Shown piece by piece: positions 1-5,721 of a DNA stretch of 6,524 nucleotides. Position 1 is the stretch's first letter, and each line of letters begins with the position of its first letter. Source of the DNA: Candidatus Babeliales bacterium. Lineage in GTDB: Bacteria; Babelota; Babeliae; Babelales; JANWKD01. Both the position numbers and the translations under genes were made by a program. A model generated the notes under the pieces. The model ran no database searches, was not told the DNA's origin, and worked only from the letters and a program-made list of their open reading frames with translations. Location of the stretch: positions 1-6,524 of the forward strand of contig JANWKD010000066.1 of NCBI GenBank assembly GCA_025451595.1, in the 5' to 3' direction.

Positions 1-8
1 AGTATAGC

Positions 9-1415
9 ATGGAAGATTGTATTTTCAGGCAATATGATATTCGAGGAAAAATAGGTTCACAATTGCCGTTGGAAGAAATTGAAAGTTTAGTGAAAGCAAT
101 TGCATTCTATTTTATACAACAGAATCCAACGCTAAAAACGGTGGCAGTTGGTGCGGACGGCAGAGTGCATTCCCCCGAAATTAAAGAAAAAGTTTGTAGA
201 GCTTTGCAAGAAAGTGGGCTCGATGTTATTTTTATTGGCGTATGCCCGGCGCCAGTACTTTATTTTTCATTATTCAATATTCCCCAAGTTGATGCCGGAT
301 TGATGATCACCGCATCTCATAATGGCAAGGAGTATAACGGCATCAAAATTTGTTTGAATAAAGAGTCGGTCTGGGGCCAACAAATTCAGGAAATTAAGGA
401 GTTATATAAATCTGGTGCTCAGATCCTGGCCGGTACGTTGGGAACGTATCAAGAGATGCCGGTAATTGAATGGTACATTGATTGGCTGTATCAACATTTC
501 AAACCGTTAGTTGGCATGAACTATAAAGCAGTGATTGACTGTGGCAATGGCGCAGCGGGTACCGTGTTGCCTGACTTAATAAAAAAAATGGCATGGTCTC
601 ACGTTCAACTGTTGTATCCAGAAGTTGATGGAACGTATCCAAATCATGAAGCAGATCCTACTCTTGAAGAAAATATGCAGGATGTAAAAAAAATATTGCA
701 GACAACAGATGTGCAGGTGGGCATTGGTTTAGATGGTGATTGCGATCGTATGACCCCTATGACAAAGAGTGGGCATTTGGTTTCTGGTGACAAATTGTTG
801 GCATTGTATGCAAAATCAATTGTACAGCAACATCCAGGTGCGGCTATAATTTTTGATATTAAATGCTCGGCAGGTTTAATTTCATTACTTGAACAGTGGC
901 ATGCAACACCAATAATTTCACCATCGGGACATTCAATCATCAAAGATCAAATGAAAAAGAATCAAGGACTACTTGCCGGTGAGCTCAGTTGTCATTTCTT
1001 TTTTCATGATCGTTACTTTGGTTATGATGACGGTATTTATGCGTTGATGCGGTTATTTGAGATCTTACTTGATAGCCAAAAAAGTCTTGATGAACTGCTT
1101 TCTATATTTCCTGATTCGTTCAATACGCCAGAAATACGTATAGAATGCCCCGAGGAAGGAAAAGTAATGATTGTTGAAAAAGCAAAAGGGATCTTATCTT
1201 TGTTGCCTAATGCCCGCATTATAACTATTGATGGGATTCGTGTTACTACCGATTATGGATGGGGAATTTTACGTGCTTCAAATACACAGCCAGTTCTTTG
1301 TCTACGATTTGAATCGTCATCAAAAGAGGGGTTGCAACGTATAAAAAAAGATTTTGTGCAGGCTTTGGCTCCGTATATTAATGAGGGCACTTTACAAAAA
1401 CAAGTTGGTATATGA
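9..1415 (+). CDS. algC: Phosphomannomutase/phosphoglucomutase (AlgC type)
   Basis: This cytoplasmic alpha-D-phosphohexomutase should interconvert mannose-6-P/mannose-1-P and glucose-6-P/glucose-1-P, feeding GDP-mannose and other nucleotide sugars for surface glycans. At 468 residues it is full family length. Four active-site loops are visible in order. The phosphoserine loop TASHNG (101-106) has catalytic Ser103. The metal loop DGDCDR (242-247) has three Asp. The sugar-specificity loop GELSCH (324-329) is followed by FFHDRYFGYDDGIY. The phosphate loop RASNTQP (422-428) is in domain 4. The FGYDDGIY context resembles Pseudomonas AlgC (dual PMM/PGM) more than enterobacterial ManB. Oddities are Gly for Pro after TASHN, and Cys for Gly in both the metal and sugar loops. 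The ATG at 9 gives the expected MEDCIFRQYDIRG amino end, but only 8 upstream bases are visible, so no ribosome binding site can be judged. It overlaps the next gene by 4 bases (ATGA). Family call is firm; the exact sugar preference is inferred. Confidence 0.95.
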   Translation: MEDCIFRQYDIRGKIGSQLPLEEIESLVKAIAFYFIQQNPTLKTVAVGADGRVHSPEIKEKVCRALQESGLDVIFIGVCPAPVLYFSLFNIPQVDAGLMITASHNGKEYNGIKICLNKESVWGQQIQEIKELYKSGAQILAGTLGTYQEMPVIEWYIDWLYQHFKPLVGMNYKAVIDCGNGAAGTVLPDLIKKMAWSHVQLLYPEVDGTYPNHEADPTLEENMQDVKKILQTTDVQVGIGLDGDCDRMTPMTKSGHLVSGDKLLALYAKSIVQQHPGAAIIFDIKCSAGLISLLEQWHATPIISPSGHSIIKDQMKKNQGLLAGELSCHFFFHDRYFGYDDGIYALMRLFEILLDSQKSLDELLSIFPDSFNTPEIRIECPEEGKVMIVEKAKGILSLLPNARIITIDGIRVTTDYGWGILRASNTQPVLCLRFESSSKEGLQRIKKDFVQALAPYINEGTLQKQVGI

Positions 1416-2239
1416 AACAGGCGATTGGACTCCACTTACGAATCGACGATTCGTTACTGCAAATGATACAGCAAGCAGTTCGTCTGAATTTGCCGTTTTT
1501 TCAATGTTTTTTTATTTCTCAAAAAACTGATAAATATATACTATTTGATTCTGCTGAACGCAAGCAATTTTTAACAATCCGTAATCAGTATTTTGACAAC
1601 CTATATGGACACGCAACCTATTGGATTAATTTAGCGGGTTCAGCGCCTGAAACGGCAAGACGCATGTTAGCGTATGAGATAGGAATGGCAAAACGTTTGG
1701 ATTTTACTCATATTATTGTGCATCCAGGCTCGACGGTAGGAGAGATAGACAGAGCGACGGGCATTGATACCGTTGCTCGTTCCTTAAATTTTTTATTGAA
1801 ACATGAAAAACAAGTTCAATTAGTGCTTGAGAATACCGCTCATGGCAATAATAGTATAGGAAGCGACATTACTGATTTTGGTATTCTCCTTTCAAAGCTT
1901 GATTTTCCCGATCGGATTCAGTTCTGTATCGACACGGCGCATGCATATGGATTTGGATACGATATTGCGAATGATCAAGTGCAAGACCAATTTATTGCAT
2001 TATTGGCGTCAACTATTCCAATTAATTCGATTGCCTTGATACATTTAAATGATACAAAAGAACCATTGGCAAGCAAAAAAGATCAGCATGAAATAATTGG
2101 TAAAGGAAATATTGGAATGCGTTCATTAATGCGATTGGTAAACCATCAACTATTAGAACAAATACCATTATTAGCAGAATTACCGCCACTGTCTGAACAA
2201 GAACAATTAAAAGTTTTAGAAGAATTGAGGAATATATGA
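1412..2239 (+). CDS. nfo: Endonuclease IV (AP endonuclease, Nfo family)
   Basis: This base-excision-repair enzyme cleaves the phosphodiester 5' of abasic sites and removes 3'-blocking groups, using a trinuclear zinc centre in a TIM barrel. The 275-residue length fits the family (E. coli Nfo is 285). All nine expected metal ligands can be placed: His67 (GHATYWIN), His104 (VHPGS), Glu140 (LENTAHG), Asp174 and His177 (CIDTAHAYGFGYD), His211 (HLNDTK), Asp224 and His226 (DQHEIIGKGNIG), and Glu256 (LLAELPP). Usual family motifs are slightly changed: LENTAHG for LENTAG, and AELPP for the common ETP. The start ATG overlaps the stop of the upstream mutase (ATGA), and no clear Shine-Dalgarno sequence precedes it, so translational coupling is likely. 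Its stop overlaps the gap start in the same way. The company of two sugar-metabolism genes is unusual and probably reflects operon packing rather than shared function. Confidence 0.95.
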   Translation: MKQAIGLHLRIDDSLLQMIQQAVRLNLPFFQCFFISQKTDKYILFDSAERKQFLTIRNQYFDNLYGHATYWINLAGSAPETARRMLAYEIGMAKRLDFTHIIVHPGSTVGEIDRATGIDTVARSLNFLLKHEKQVQLVLENTAHGNNSIGSDITDFGILLSKLDFPDRIQFCIDTAHAYGFGYDIANDQVQDQFIALLASTIPINSIALIHLNDTKEPLASKKDQHEIIGKGNIGMRSLMRLVNHQLLEQIPLLAELPPLSEQEQLKVLEELRNI

Positions 2240-3246
2240 AAATAGCAATTAATGGCTTTGGGCGCATTGGAAAGACCTTTTTGCGGGTATTACTCCAAGA
2301 TGATTCTTTGAAAGATCAAATCGAAGTAGTTGCCATAAATATTGGTCCGGCTACTCGTGAGCTGGTGGGGCATTTATTTAAATATGATACGTTAATGGGC
2401 ACTTTTGCAGGTTCTGTGGAGCTTGCCGAAGATCTCTTAATAATTAATAATAAAAAAATTAAAATTTTTGCCCAGAAAGATCCCGCAACGTTGCCTTGGA
2501 AAGATTTAGCTATTGATTGGGTAGTTGAATGCTCAGGTCATTTTACGGACCGGGAAGGAGCTTCAAAGCATTTGCAAGCAGGGGCCCAACGAGTACTCGT
2601 TTCCGCACCATGCAAAGGCGATGATGCGACCATTATTTTAGGAGTAAATGATACCGCTTATAACAACTCTATGAAAATTCTTTCAATTGGTAGTTGTACG
2701 AGTAATGCATTTATTCCCATGGTAAAGGTTATTGATGATGCGTTTTCTATTAAGAATTGCTTTATGACCACGGTGCACGCCTATACCAATACGCAAGCGC
2801 TTGTGGATGTTGATGTTCATGATGGGCGCAGATCGCGAGCAGCAGCATTAAATATTGTACCTGCTTCCAGCGGTGCTACGACAATAATAAAAAAAGTATT
2901 GCCTCATCTGGCAGAAAGGGTTGATGGATGTGCATTGCGCGTGCCAGTAGCAAAAGTTTCATTAGTGGATTTAACGTTTATAACTGAAAAACAGTTGACC
3001 GTAGAAAGCATTAATCGAGCATTTGAACAAGTCTCTCAGGGTGCAATGCAATCAATTTTAGAAGTTACTCGTGAAGAATTGGTTTCTTCTGATTTTGCCG
3101 ATAACCCTCATTCAGTTATTATTGATGCCTCAATGACACAAGTCGTTGGCAATACCGGAAAAGCTTTTGGCTGGTATGATAATGAATGGGGCTATTGCCA
3201 ACGACTTAAAGATTTTTTGATGCAGCGTGTGATTAGCCAAAATTAA
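2236..3246 (+). CDS. gap: Type I glyceraldehyde-3-phosphate dehydrogenase
   Basis: This enzyme catalyses reversible oxidation and phosphorylation of glyceraldehyde-3-phosphate to 1,3-bisphosphoglycerate in glycolysis/gluconeogenesis, in the cytoplasm and normally as a tetramer. Its 336 residues are full length. The N-terminal Rossmann motif INGFGRIG (5-12) is intact. Catalytic Cys154 lies in GSCTSN, with His181 in TTVHAYTN as its base. The substrate-binding segment GRRSRAAALNIVPASSGAT (197-215), RVPVAKVSLVDLTF (235-248) and the C-terminal WYDNEWGY (313-320) are all present. The usual NAD-selecting Asp after VAIN is Ile36. The Pro of the LDLPH segment is replaced by Asp193. The NPHSVIID stretch (290-297) recalls Bacillus GapB. 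An NADP-using or dual-cofactor enzyme is therefore possible. A related alternative, erythrose-4-phosphate dehydrogenase, is less likely because the central segment is GAPDH-like. GAGG at 2227-2230 is a suitable ribosome binding site, and the start overlaps the nfo stop (ATGA). It is the last gene of the left operon. Confidence 0.95.
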   Translation: MKIAINGFGRIGKTFLRVLLQDDSLKDQIEVVAINIGPATRELVGHLFKYDTLMGTFAGSVELAEDLLIINNKKIKIFAQKDPATLPWKDLAIDWVVECSGHFTDREGASKHLQAGAQRVLVSAPCKGDDATIILGVNDTAYNNSMKILSIGSCTSNAFIPMVKVIDDAFSIKNCFMTTVHAYTNTQALVDVDVHDGRRSRAAALNIVPASSGATTIIKKVLPHLAERVDGCALRVPVAKVSLVDLTFITEKQLTVESINRAFEQVSQGAMQSILEVTREELVSSDFADNPHSVIIDASMTQVVGNTGKAFGWYDNEWGYCQRLKDFLMQRVISQN

Positions 3247-3271
3247 GAGAAATTATTAAAATAATTTTTTT
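3246..3271 (+). terminator. Weak A/T-only hairpin plus T run between convergent genes
   Basis: AAATTATT (3250-3257) and AATAATTT (3260-3267) are inverted repeats. With a TAAA loop (3257-3260) the stem is 7 A-T pairs, extendable outward to about 11 pairs with G-U wobbles. A run of seven T (3265-3271) covers the 3' arm and runs past it. It sits directly after the gap stop and overlaps the tail of the convergent gene. It could end + strand transcription, but the stem has almost no G-C and is thermodynamically weak, so in such A+T-rich DNA it may be chance. Confidence 0.35.
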
Positions 3272-4059
3272 CTAACGTTTAAATTAAATGGTTTTTCTGA
3301 AGGAAGATTGATCCCGCTTTTAGCTCGTTTTTCTGGAGAATCTTTTTGATCATCATACGTTATTCTTTTATTTGGTTTTAATGTAGCCTCTATCTCATTT
3401 TTTAAATGCAATGGCAATATATTTAAATCTGATACTTTCATTTTGTTATTATTGATGCTTGTTATTATTACGCTTATTGCAGCAGCTTGTAACGTTGGTT
3501 TAGGCTTTAATAAACGAGTTTTAATTTCTGTAGATAATTGACTCAAATCAATTACATATTCTCCATTTTTATCTTTCTCAGGACTGAATAACGAAGCTAT
3601 TGACGGAGAAATTAATGGTAAAAAAGAAGTAATATGCGAAGGTTTTTTGCTATATGAAGTGTTAATGAACAAATTTTCCCGATTTAACAAAAGTTGAAAT
3701 CTTGCTACGAATAAATCTTGTTGCATTGGTAATAATGAGGTTTTGGTTTCATGAGAATTGAGTGAATTAGTAATAATATGTGCTGAATTCGGAATATGCG
3801 TTTCGCTGTGATAACCCATTAACTGTTTTTCTAGTGAGGTAAGCGAAATTGGATTAACTGAGATATTGTTATAAAAATTTTCTAATTCTTCAAGAGTTTT
3901 TTTATTTTTCTCATTCATGGGCAACCCATCTATACGTACGAATTCGCCTTTTTGTGGTAGCGTGACACAAAGAGAAGAATCATAAAGACTATGCTTCATG
4001 GCAAAACAGGGTAATATAGTAAAAAAACTTAACAAAAAAGTGTTGTTTATTAATTTCAT
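3256..4059 (-). CDS. Exported protein of unknown function with an imperfect internal repeat
   Basis: I do not recognise this 267-residue protein. It begins with a convincing Sec signal peptide: a Lys at position 2, a hydrophobic core from about residue 8 to 16, and a likely cut after LPCFA (residue 20). The mature part is Ser/Asn/Lys-rich with no second membrane segment and only one Cys (31), so it is probably periplasmic, surface-exposed or secreted. Residues 171-186 (DLSQLSTEIKTRLLKP) and 211-229 (DLNILPLHLKNEIEATLKP) look like two copies of a short helical motif 40 residues apart. The tail after residue 230 is polar and basic, ending VRKKLF. The start gives the complete signal peptide, preceded by a weak AGAAAG-type binding site 8 bases upstream. 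It is a lone gene, convergent with gap (9 bases between stops) and divergent from the tRNA block. A host-directed effector is possible in a symbiont but unproven. Confidence 0.8.
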   Translation of the reverse strand: MKLINNTFLLSFFTILPCFAMKHSLYDSSLCVTLPQKGEFVRIDGLPMNEKNKKTLEELENFYNNISVNPISLTSLEKQLMGYHSETHIPNSAHIITNSLNSHETKTSLLPMQQDLFVARFQLLLNRENLFINTSYSKKPSHITSFLPLISPSIASLFSPEKDKNGEYVIDLSQLSTEIKTRLLKPKPTLQAAAISVIITSINNNKMKVSDLNILPLHLKNEIEATLKPNKRITYDDQKDSPEKRAKSGINLPSEKPFNLNVRKKLF

Positions 4060-4126
4060 AAATAAATCTTTCTATTTGTAATTAGCATTCTTTTTTTGCA
4101 GGCTAGTAAGCAGCTATTTATTTTTA

Positions 4127-4154
4127 ATTATAACGTATTTTAAATTAATCACAA
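4127..4154 (-). promoter_or_regulatory. Candidate sigma-70-type promoter for the exported-protein gene
   Basis: Read on the - strand, TTGTGA (4154-4149; 4 of 6 match to TTGACA) is followed after 16 bases by a perfect TATAAT (4132-4127). Transcription would start near 4120, leaving about a 60-base leader before the ATG at 4059. The orientation and distance suit that gene. A perfect -10 box is less informative in DNA this rich in A+T. Confidence 0.45.
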
Positions 4155-4186
4155 TAAGAATATTATATTAAATGATAGGTTTTTGA

Positions 4187-4192
4187 TATAAT
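4187..4192 (+). promoter_or_regulatory. Perfect -10 box upstream of the stem-loop and tRNA
   Basis: TATAAT lies about 190 bases before the tRNA. The -35 position (about 4163-4169, TTATAT-like) is poor. A transcript starting near 4199 would run through the stem-loop at 4211-4260 and into the tRNA and the three-gene block. It is the best + strand promoter candidate in the gap, but the evidence is one hexamer. Confidence 0.4.
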
Positions 4193-4210
4193 TCAAAGTG
4201 GATATAGTTG

Positions 4211-4260
4211 TCTAGAGCTCAAAATTTTTTGGAAGGGTGACTCCTCTTTGAGCCATTAGA
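4211..4260 (+). ncRNA. Candidate structured RNA or leader stem-loop
   Basis: GCTCAAA (4217-4223) pairs perfectly with TTTGAGC (4247-4253). TCTA (4211-4214) pairs with TAGA (4257-4260) beyond a small internal loop. Inside, AGGG (4234-4237) and TCCT (4242-4245) close a TGAC tetraloop. The element is locally richer in G+C than the surrounding DNA and starts about 12 bases after the predicted start site of the TATAAT at 4187. No terminator-like T run follows it on the + strand. It matches no RNA family I know (not T-box, SRP or 6S as far as I can see). It could be a leader element, a processing signal for the tRNA transcript, or chance. Confidence 0.3.
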
Positions 4261-4382
4261 TTTTATAGATATTCTGAATAACAGGATAACCATTATGAAT
4301 TTAGAAGAAATATTGCTTCACAAATCTATAAATTTTTATTACTCTTACTAACAGTTATTAGTTGAAAATTCAATTCAAAAGG

Positions 4383-4458
4383 GGGCCCATAGCTCAGCGG
4401 TGAGAGCAATCGGCTCATAACCGAGAGGTCCCAGGTTCGAATCCTGGTGGGCCCACCA
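4383..4458 (+). tRNA. tRNA with CAU anticodon, probably tRNA-Ile2 (lysidine type)
   Basis: A full cloverleaf can be drawn. The acceptor stem is 4383-4389 with 4448-4454 (7 perfect pairs), the D stem 4392-4395 with 4404-4407, the anticodon stem 4409-4413 with 4421-4425, and the T stem 4431-4435 with 4443-4447 (loop TTCGAAT). The discriminator is A4455 and CCA is encoded (4456-4458). Anticodon CAT is at 4416-4418. It is not the initiator, since position 1-72 is paired and the anticodon stem lacks three consecutive G-C pairs next to the loop. The C4-G69 and C5-G68 pairs are recognition features for TilS, which converts C34 to lysidine so the tRNA reads AUA as Ile. That favours Ile2 over elongator Met. 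The top pair of the anticodon stem (A4409/G4425) is a mismatch. No terminator lies before the zinc-ribbon gene 43 bases on, so co-transcription is likely. Confidence 0.93.
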
Positions 4459-4477
4459 CCTTGATGAGTAAGGCCCG

Positions 4478-4494
4478 TATAATTAAGATAGGGG
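4478..4494 (+). promoter_or_regulatory. -10-like box and ribosome binding site before the zinc-ribbon gene
   Basis: AGGGG (4490-4494), 7 bases before the ATG at 4502, is a good Shine-Dalgarno sequence and supports that start. A perfect TATAAT (4478-4483) lies just upstream, but the only -35-like hexamer, TTGATG at 4461-4466, is just 11 bases away. A start from it would fall near 4490, inside the ribosome binding site. The ribosome site is convincing; the promoter is doubtful, and read-through from the tRNA transcript is an alternative. Confidence 0.5.
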
Positions 4495-4501
4495 TTAAGC
4501 T

Positions 4502-5209
4502 ATGAGTGATTTTCCTATACAGCGGTTTATTCAAATATCAAAATTTGACCAATCTTTAATGCAATCGCAGCGCCAGATTGAACTTCTTCAGCAAGACGTT
4601 CAACAATTAGAGCAACAAATTTCCGTATTAAAAGAATCATTAGAAAAACAAAAAAACAGTAAATTGCAATTGCAAAAAAAAGTTGATCAAAAAGAATTAG
4701 AAATGAAAGCATTGGTCCAACAAGAAAACGAAAAAAAACGAAAACTTGATATGGCGCAATCGGTGCGAGAAACGCAATCGCTCTTTCTTGAAGTTGAAGC
4801 GTTAAAAAAAGAAGAATATGCTCTTGAGGAAGATTTACTGCAAGCGTGGCATTCATTTGAAATAGCAAAAAAACAGTTTGAACAAGCTCAATCACAATAT
4901 CAAGAACAAAGCCAATATCATGTAGATGCTATTGAAAAAAAAGAATCTGATATACAAGCTATACAGCGCCAAATTGAAGATCAAAAAAAAGAAAAAGAGG
5001 TTTTAGCCAGAGACTTACCAGAAGAATGGTTGGAAAAGTACGCTGCTATGCAAAGTCGTGTGGCAAATCCTGTAGTTTGTGTGGTGAATGGTCAATGTAG
5101 TGCCTGCTTTTATACGATATCGGTCCAAGATCTTGCTCGATTAAATAACCGCGCATTAATACAATGTAAAGATTGTTATCGTTTTTTATATATTGAGTCG
5201 GCTCTATGA
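4502..5209 (+). CDS. Coiled-coil C4 zinc-ribbon protein (COG1579 / CT398-HP0958 family)
   Basis: This 235-residue protein has a long charged, Gln/Glu/Lys-rich alpha-helical coiled coil (about 20-170) followed by a C-terminal zinc ribbon. The ribbon has Cys199-x2-Cys202 (CSAC) and Cys222-x2-Cys225 (CKDC). A further Cys193 lies before the first knuckle. This arrangement and length match the widespread COG1579 family. Studied members include Helicobacter HP0958/FlgZ and Chlamydia CT398, reported to bind RpoN, with nucleic-acid binding also described for HP0958. A role in RNA/DNA binding or as a protein adaptor is plausible, but its function here is unknown. It has a good ribosome binding site (AGGGG) and overlaps the RNase HI gene by 4 bases (ATGA). 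From memory, a COG1579 gene next to an RNase H gene also occurs in mycobacteria, which would suggest a shared function. Confidence 0.9.
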   Translation: MSDFPIQRFIQISKFDQSLMQSQRQIELLQQDVQQLEQQISVLKESLEKQKNSKLQLQKKVDQKELEMKALVQQENEKKRKLDMAQSVRETQSLFLEVEALKKEEYALEEDLLQAWHSFEIAKKQFEQAQSQYQEQSQYHVDAIEKKESDIQAIQRQIEDQKKEKEVLARDLPEEWLEKYAAMQSRVANPVVCVVNGQCSACFYTISVQDLARLNNRALIQCKDCYRFLYIESAL

Positions 5210-5721
5210 AGCAACTGGATATTTTTAGCGATTGCGCTCCCTACGATTCATTGCAAACTAATGTAGGAAGCATGTGGAAATTATTTGTTGACGGCGCGTC
5301 AAGAATAAATCCAGGACCAGCTGGCATTGGTATTTTTATTCAAAAAAATAGTAAATCAGTCTATAAAAAGGGATTTTATATAGGTAATAAAACAAATAAT
5401 CAAGCAGAATATATAGCGTTGTTATATGGATTATTCGTTTTAAAAAAACATATAGTTTATCAGGATGTTGCCTATATTGTTTCTGATTCAGAATTAATGA
5501 TAAAGCAGTTAAAGGGTGAATATAAAGTAAAAAATGCTGAATTAAAAAAGTTATTTAAAGTTATTTCTTCATTATTAGAAAATATTACGTATACTGTTTG
5601 TCATGTATTACGTGAATTTAACAAAGAAGCGGATGCATTGGCAAATAACTGTATAGATAAAAAAATAATTCTTCCTGAAGAATTTTTACTTTTTTTACAT
5701 TCACATGAGATCAGTCTTTAA
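5206..5721 (+). CDS. RNase HI-family ribonuclease with an N-terminal QLDIF motif
   Basis: This 171-residue enzyme should cut the RNA strand of RNA:DNA hybrids (R-loops, primers) in the nucleoid. The RNase H fold is clear. Catalytic Asp29 lies in FVDGASRINPGPAGIG, Glu68 in NNQAEYIAL, Asp94 in VSDSELMIKQL, and Asp143 in HVLREFNKEADALAN. It is closer to the compact RNase HI-like proteins of the YpdQ/RnhC-N-terminal type than to E. coli RnhA, as the basic handle region is reduced. The first 22 residues precede the domain and include QLDIF (3-7), which resembles the consensus sliding-clamp-binding pentapeptide. An alternative start at Met23 (5272), with an AGGA 3 bases before it, would remove this. 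I prefer 5206 because of the ATGA coupling to the upstream gene and the motif. The last 17 bases overlap the next gene. The DNA is markedly A+T-rich. Confidence 0.92.
   Translation: MKQLDIFSDCAPYDSLQTNVGSMWKLFVDGASRINPGPAGIGIFIQKNSKSVYKKGFYIGNKTNNQAEYIALLYGLFVLKKHIVYQDVAYIVSDSELMIKQLKGEYKVKNAELKKLFKVISSLLENITYTVCHVLREFNKEADALANNCIDKKIILPEEFLLFLHSHEISL

Larger units (their letters stand above)
4060..4382. other. 323-base non-coding region between divergent units
   Basis: No substantial open reading frame is present. From left to right it holds a likely - strand promoter for the exported-protein gene (-10 at 4127-4132), a very A+T-rich stretch, a perfect + strand TATAAT (4187-4192), a compact stem-loop (4211-4260), and an 18-codon mini-ORF (4295-4351). 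Just before the tRNA is a short inverted and direct repeat of TTGAA/TTCAA (4362-4378). Part of it is presumably the promoter and leader for the tRNA transcript. Confidence 0.6.

Noticed and set aside
644..943. 99-codon open frame on the - strand inside the mutase gene
   Set aside because: It is antisense to a well-supported gene with all active-site motifs, has no recognisable domain, and is a shadow frame.
1037..1435. Two 60-codon - strand frames (1037-1219 and 1253-1435)
   Set aside because: Both lie opposite the mutase gene and show no protein-family features or ribosome binding site.
2022..2267. 81-codon - strand frame across the nfo/gap junction
   Set aside because: Its hydrophobic composition comes from the complement of A/T-rich codons in nfo; it spans the ends of two solid genes.
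4211..4260. T-box, SRP RNA or 6S RNA
   Set aside because: The stem-loop lacks the T-box antiterminator sequence, the SRP GGAAGC/GNAR loop arrangement and the length and open bubble of 6S RNA.
4362..4378. Operator from the TTGAA/TTCAA repeats before the tRNA
   Set aside because: The half-sites are 5 bases of simple A/T-rich sequence and readily arise by chance; there is no second site.
4383..4458. Initiator tRNA-fMet
   Set aside because: The anticodon is CAU, but position 1-72 is a normal G-C pair and the anticodon stem lacks the three G-C pairs of initiators.
4527..4895. 122-codon hydrophobic - strand frame
   Set aside because: It is the complement of the Gln/Lys/Glu-rich coiled coil, which naturally reads as Leu/Phe/Val-rich. 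It mimics a membrane protein but has no independent support.
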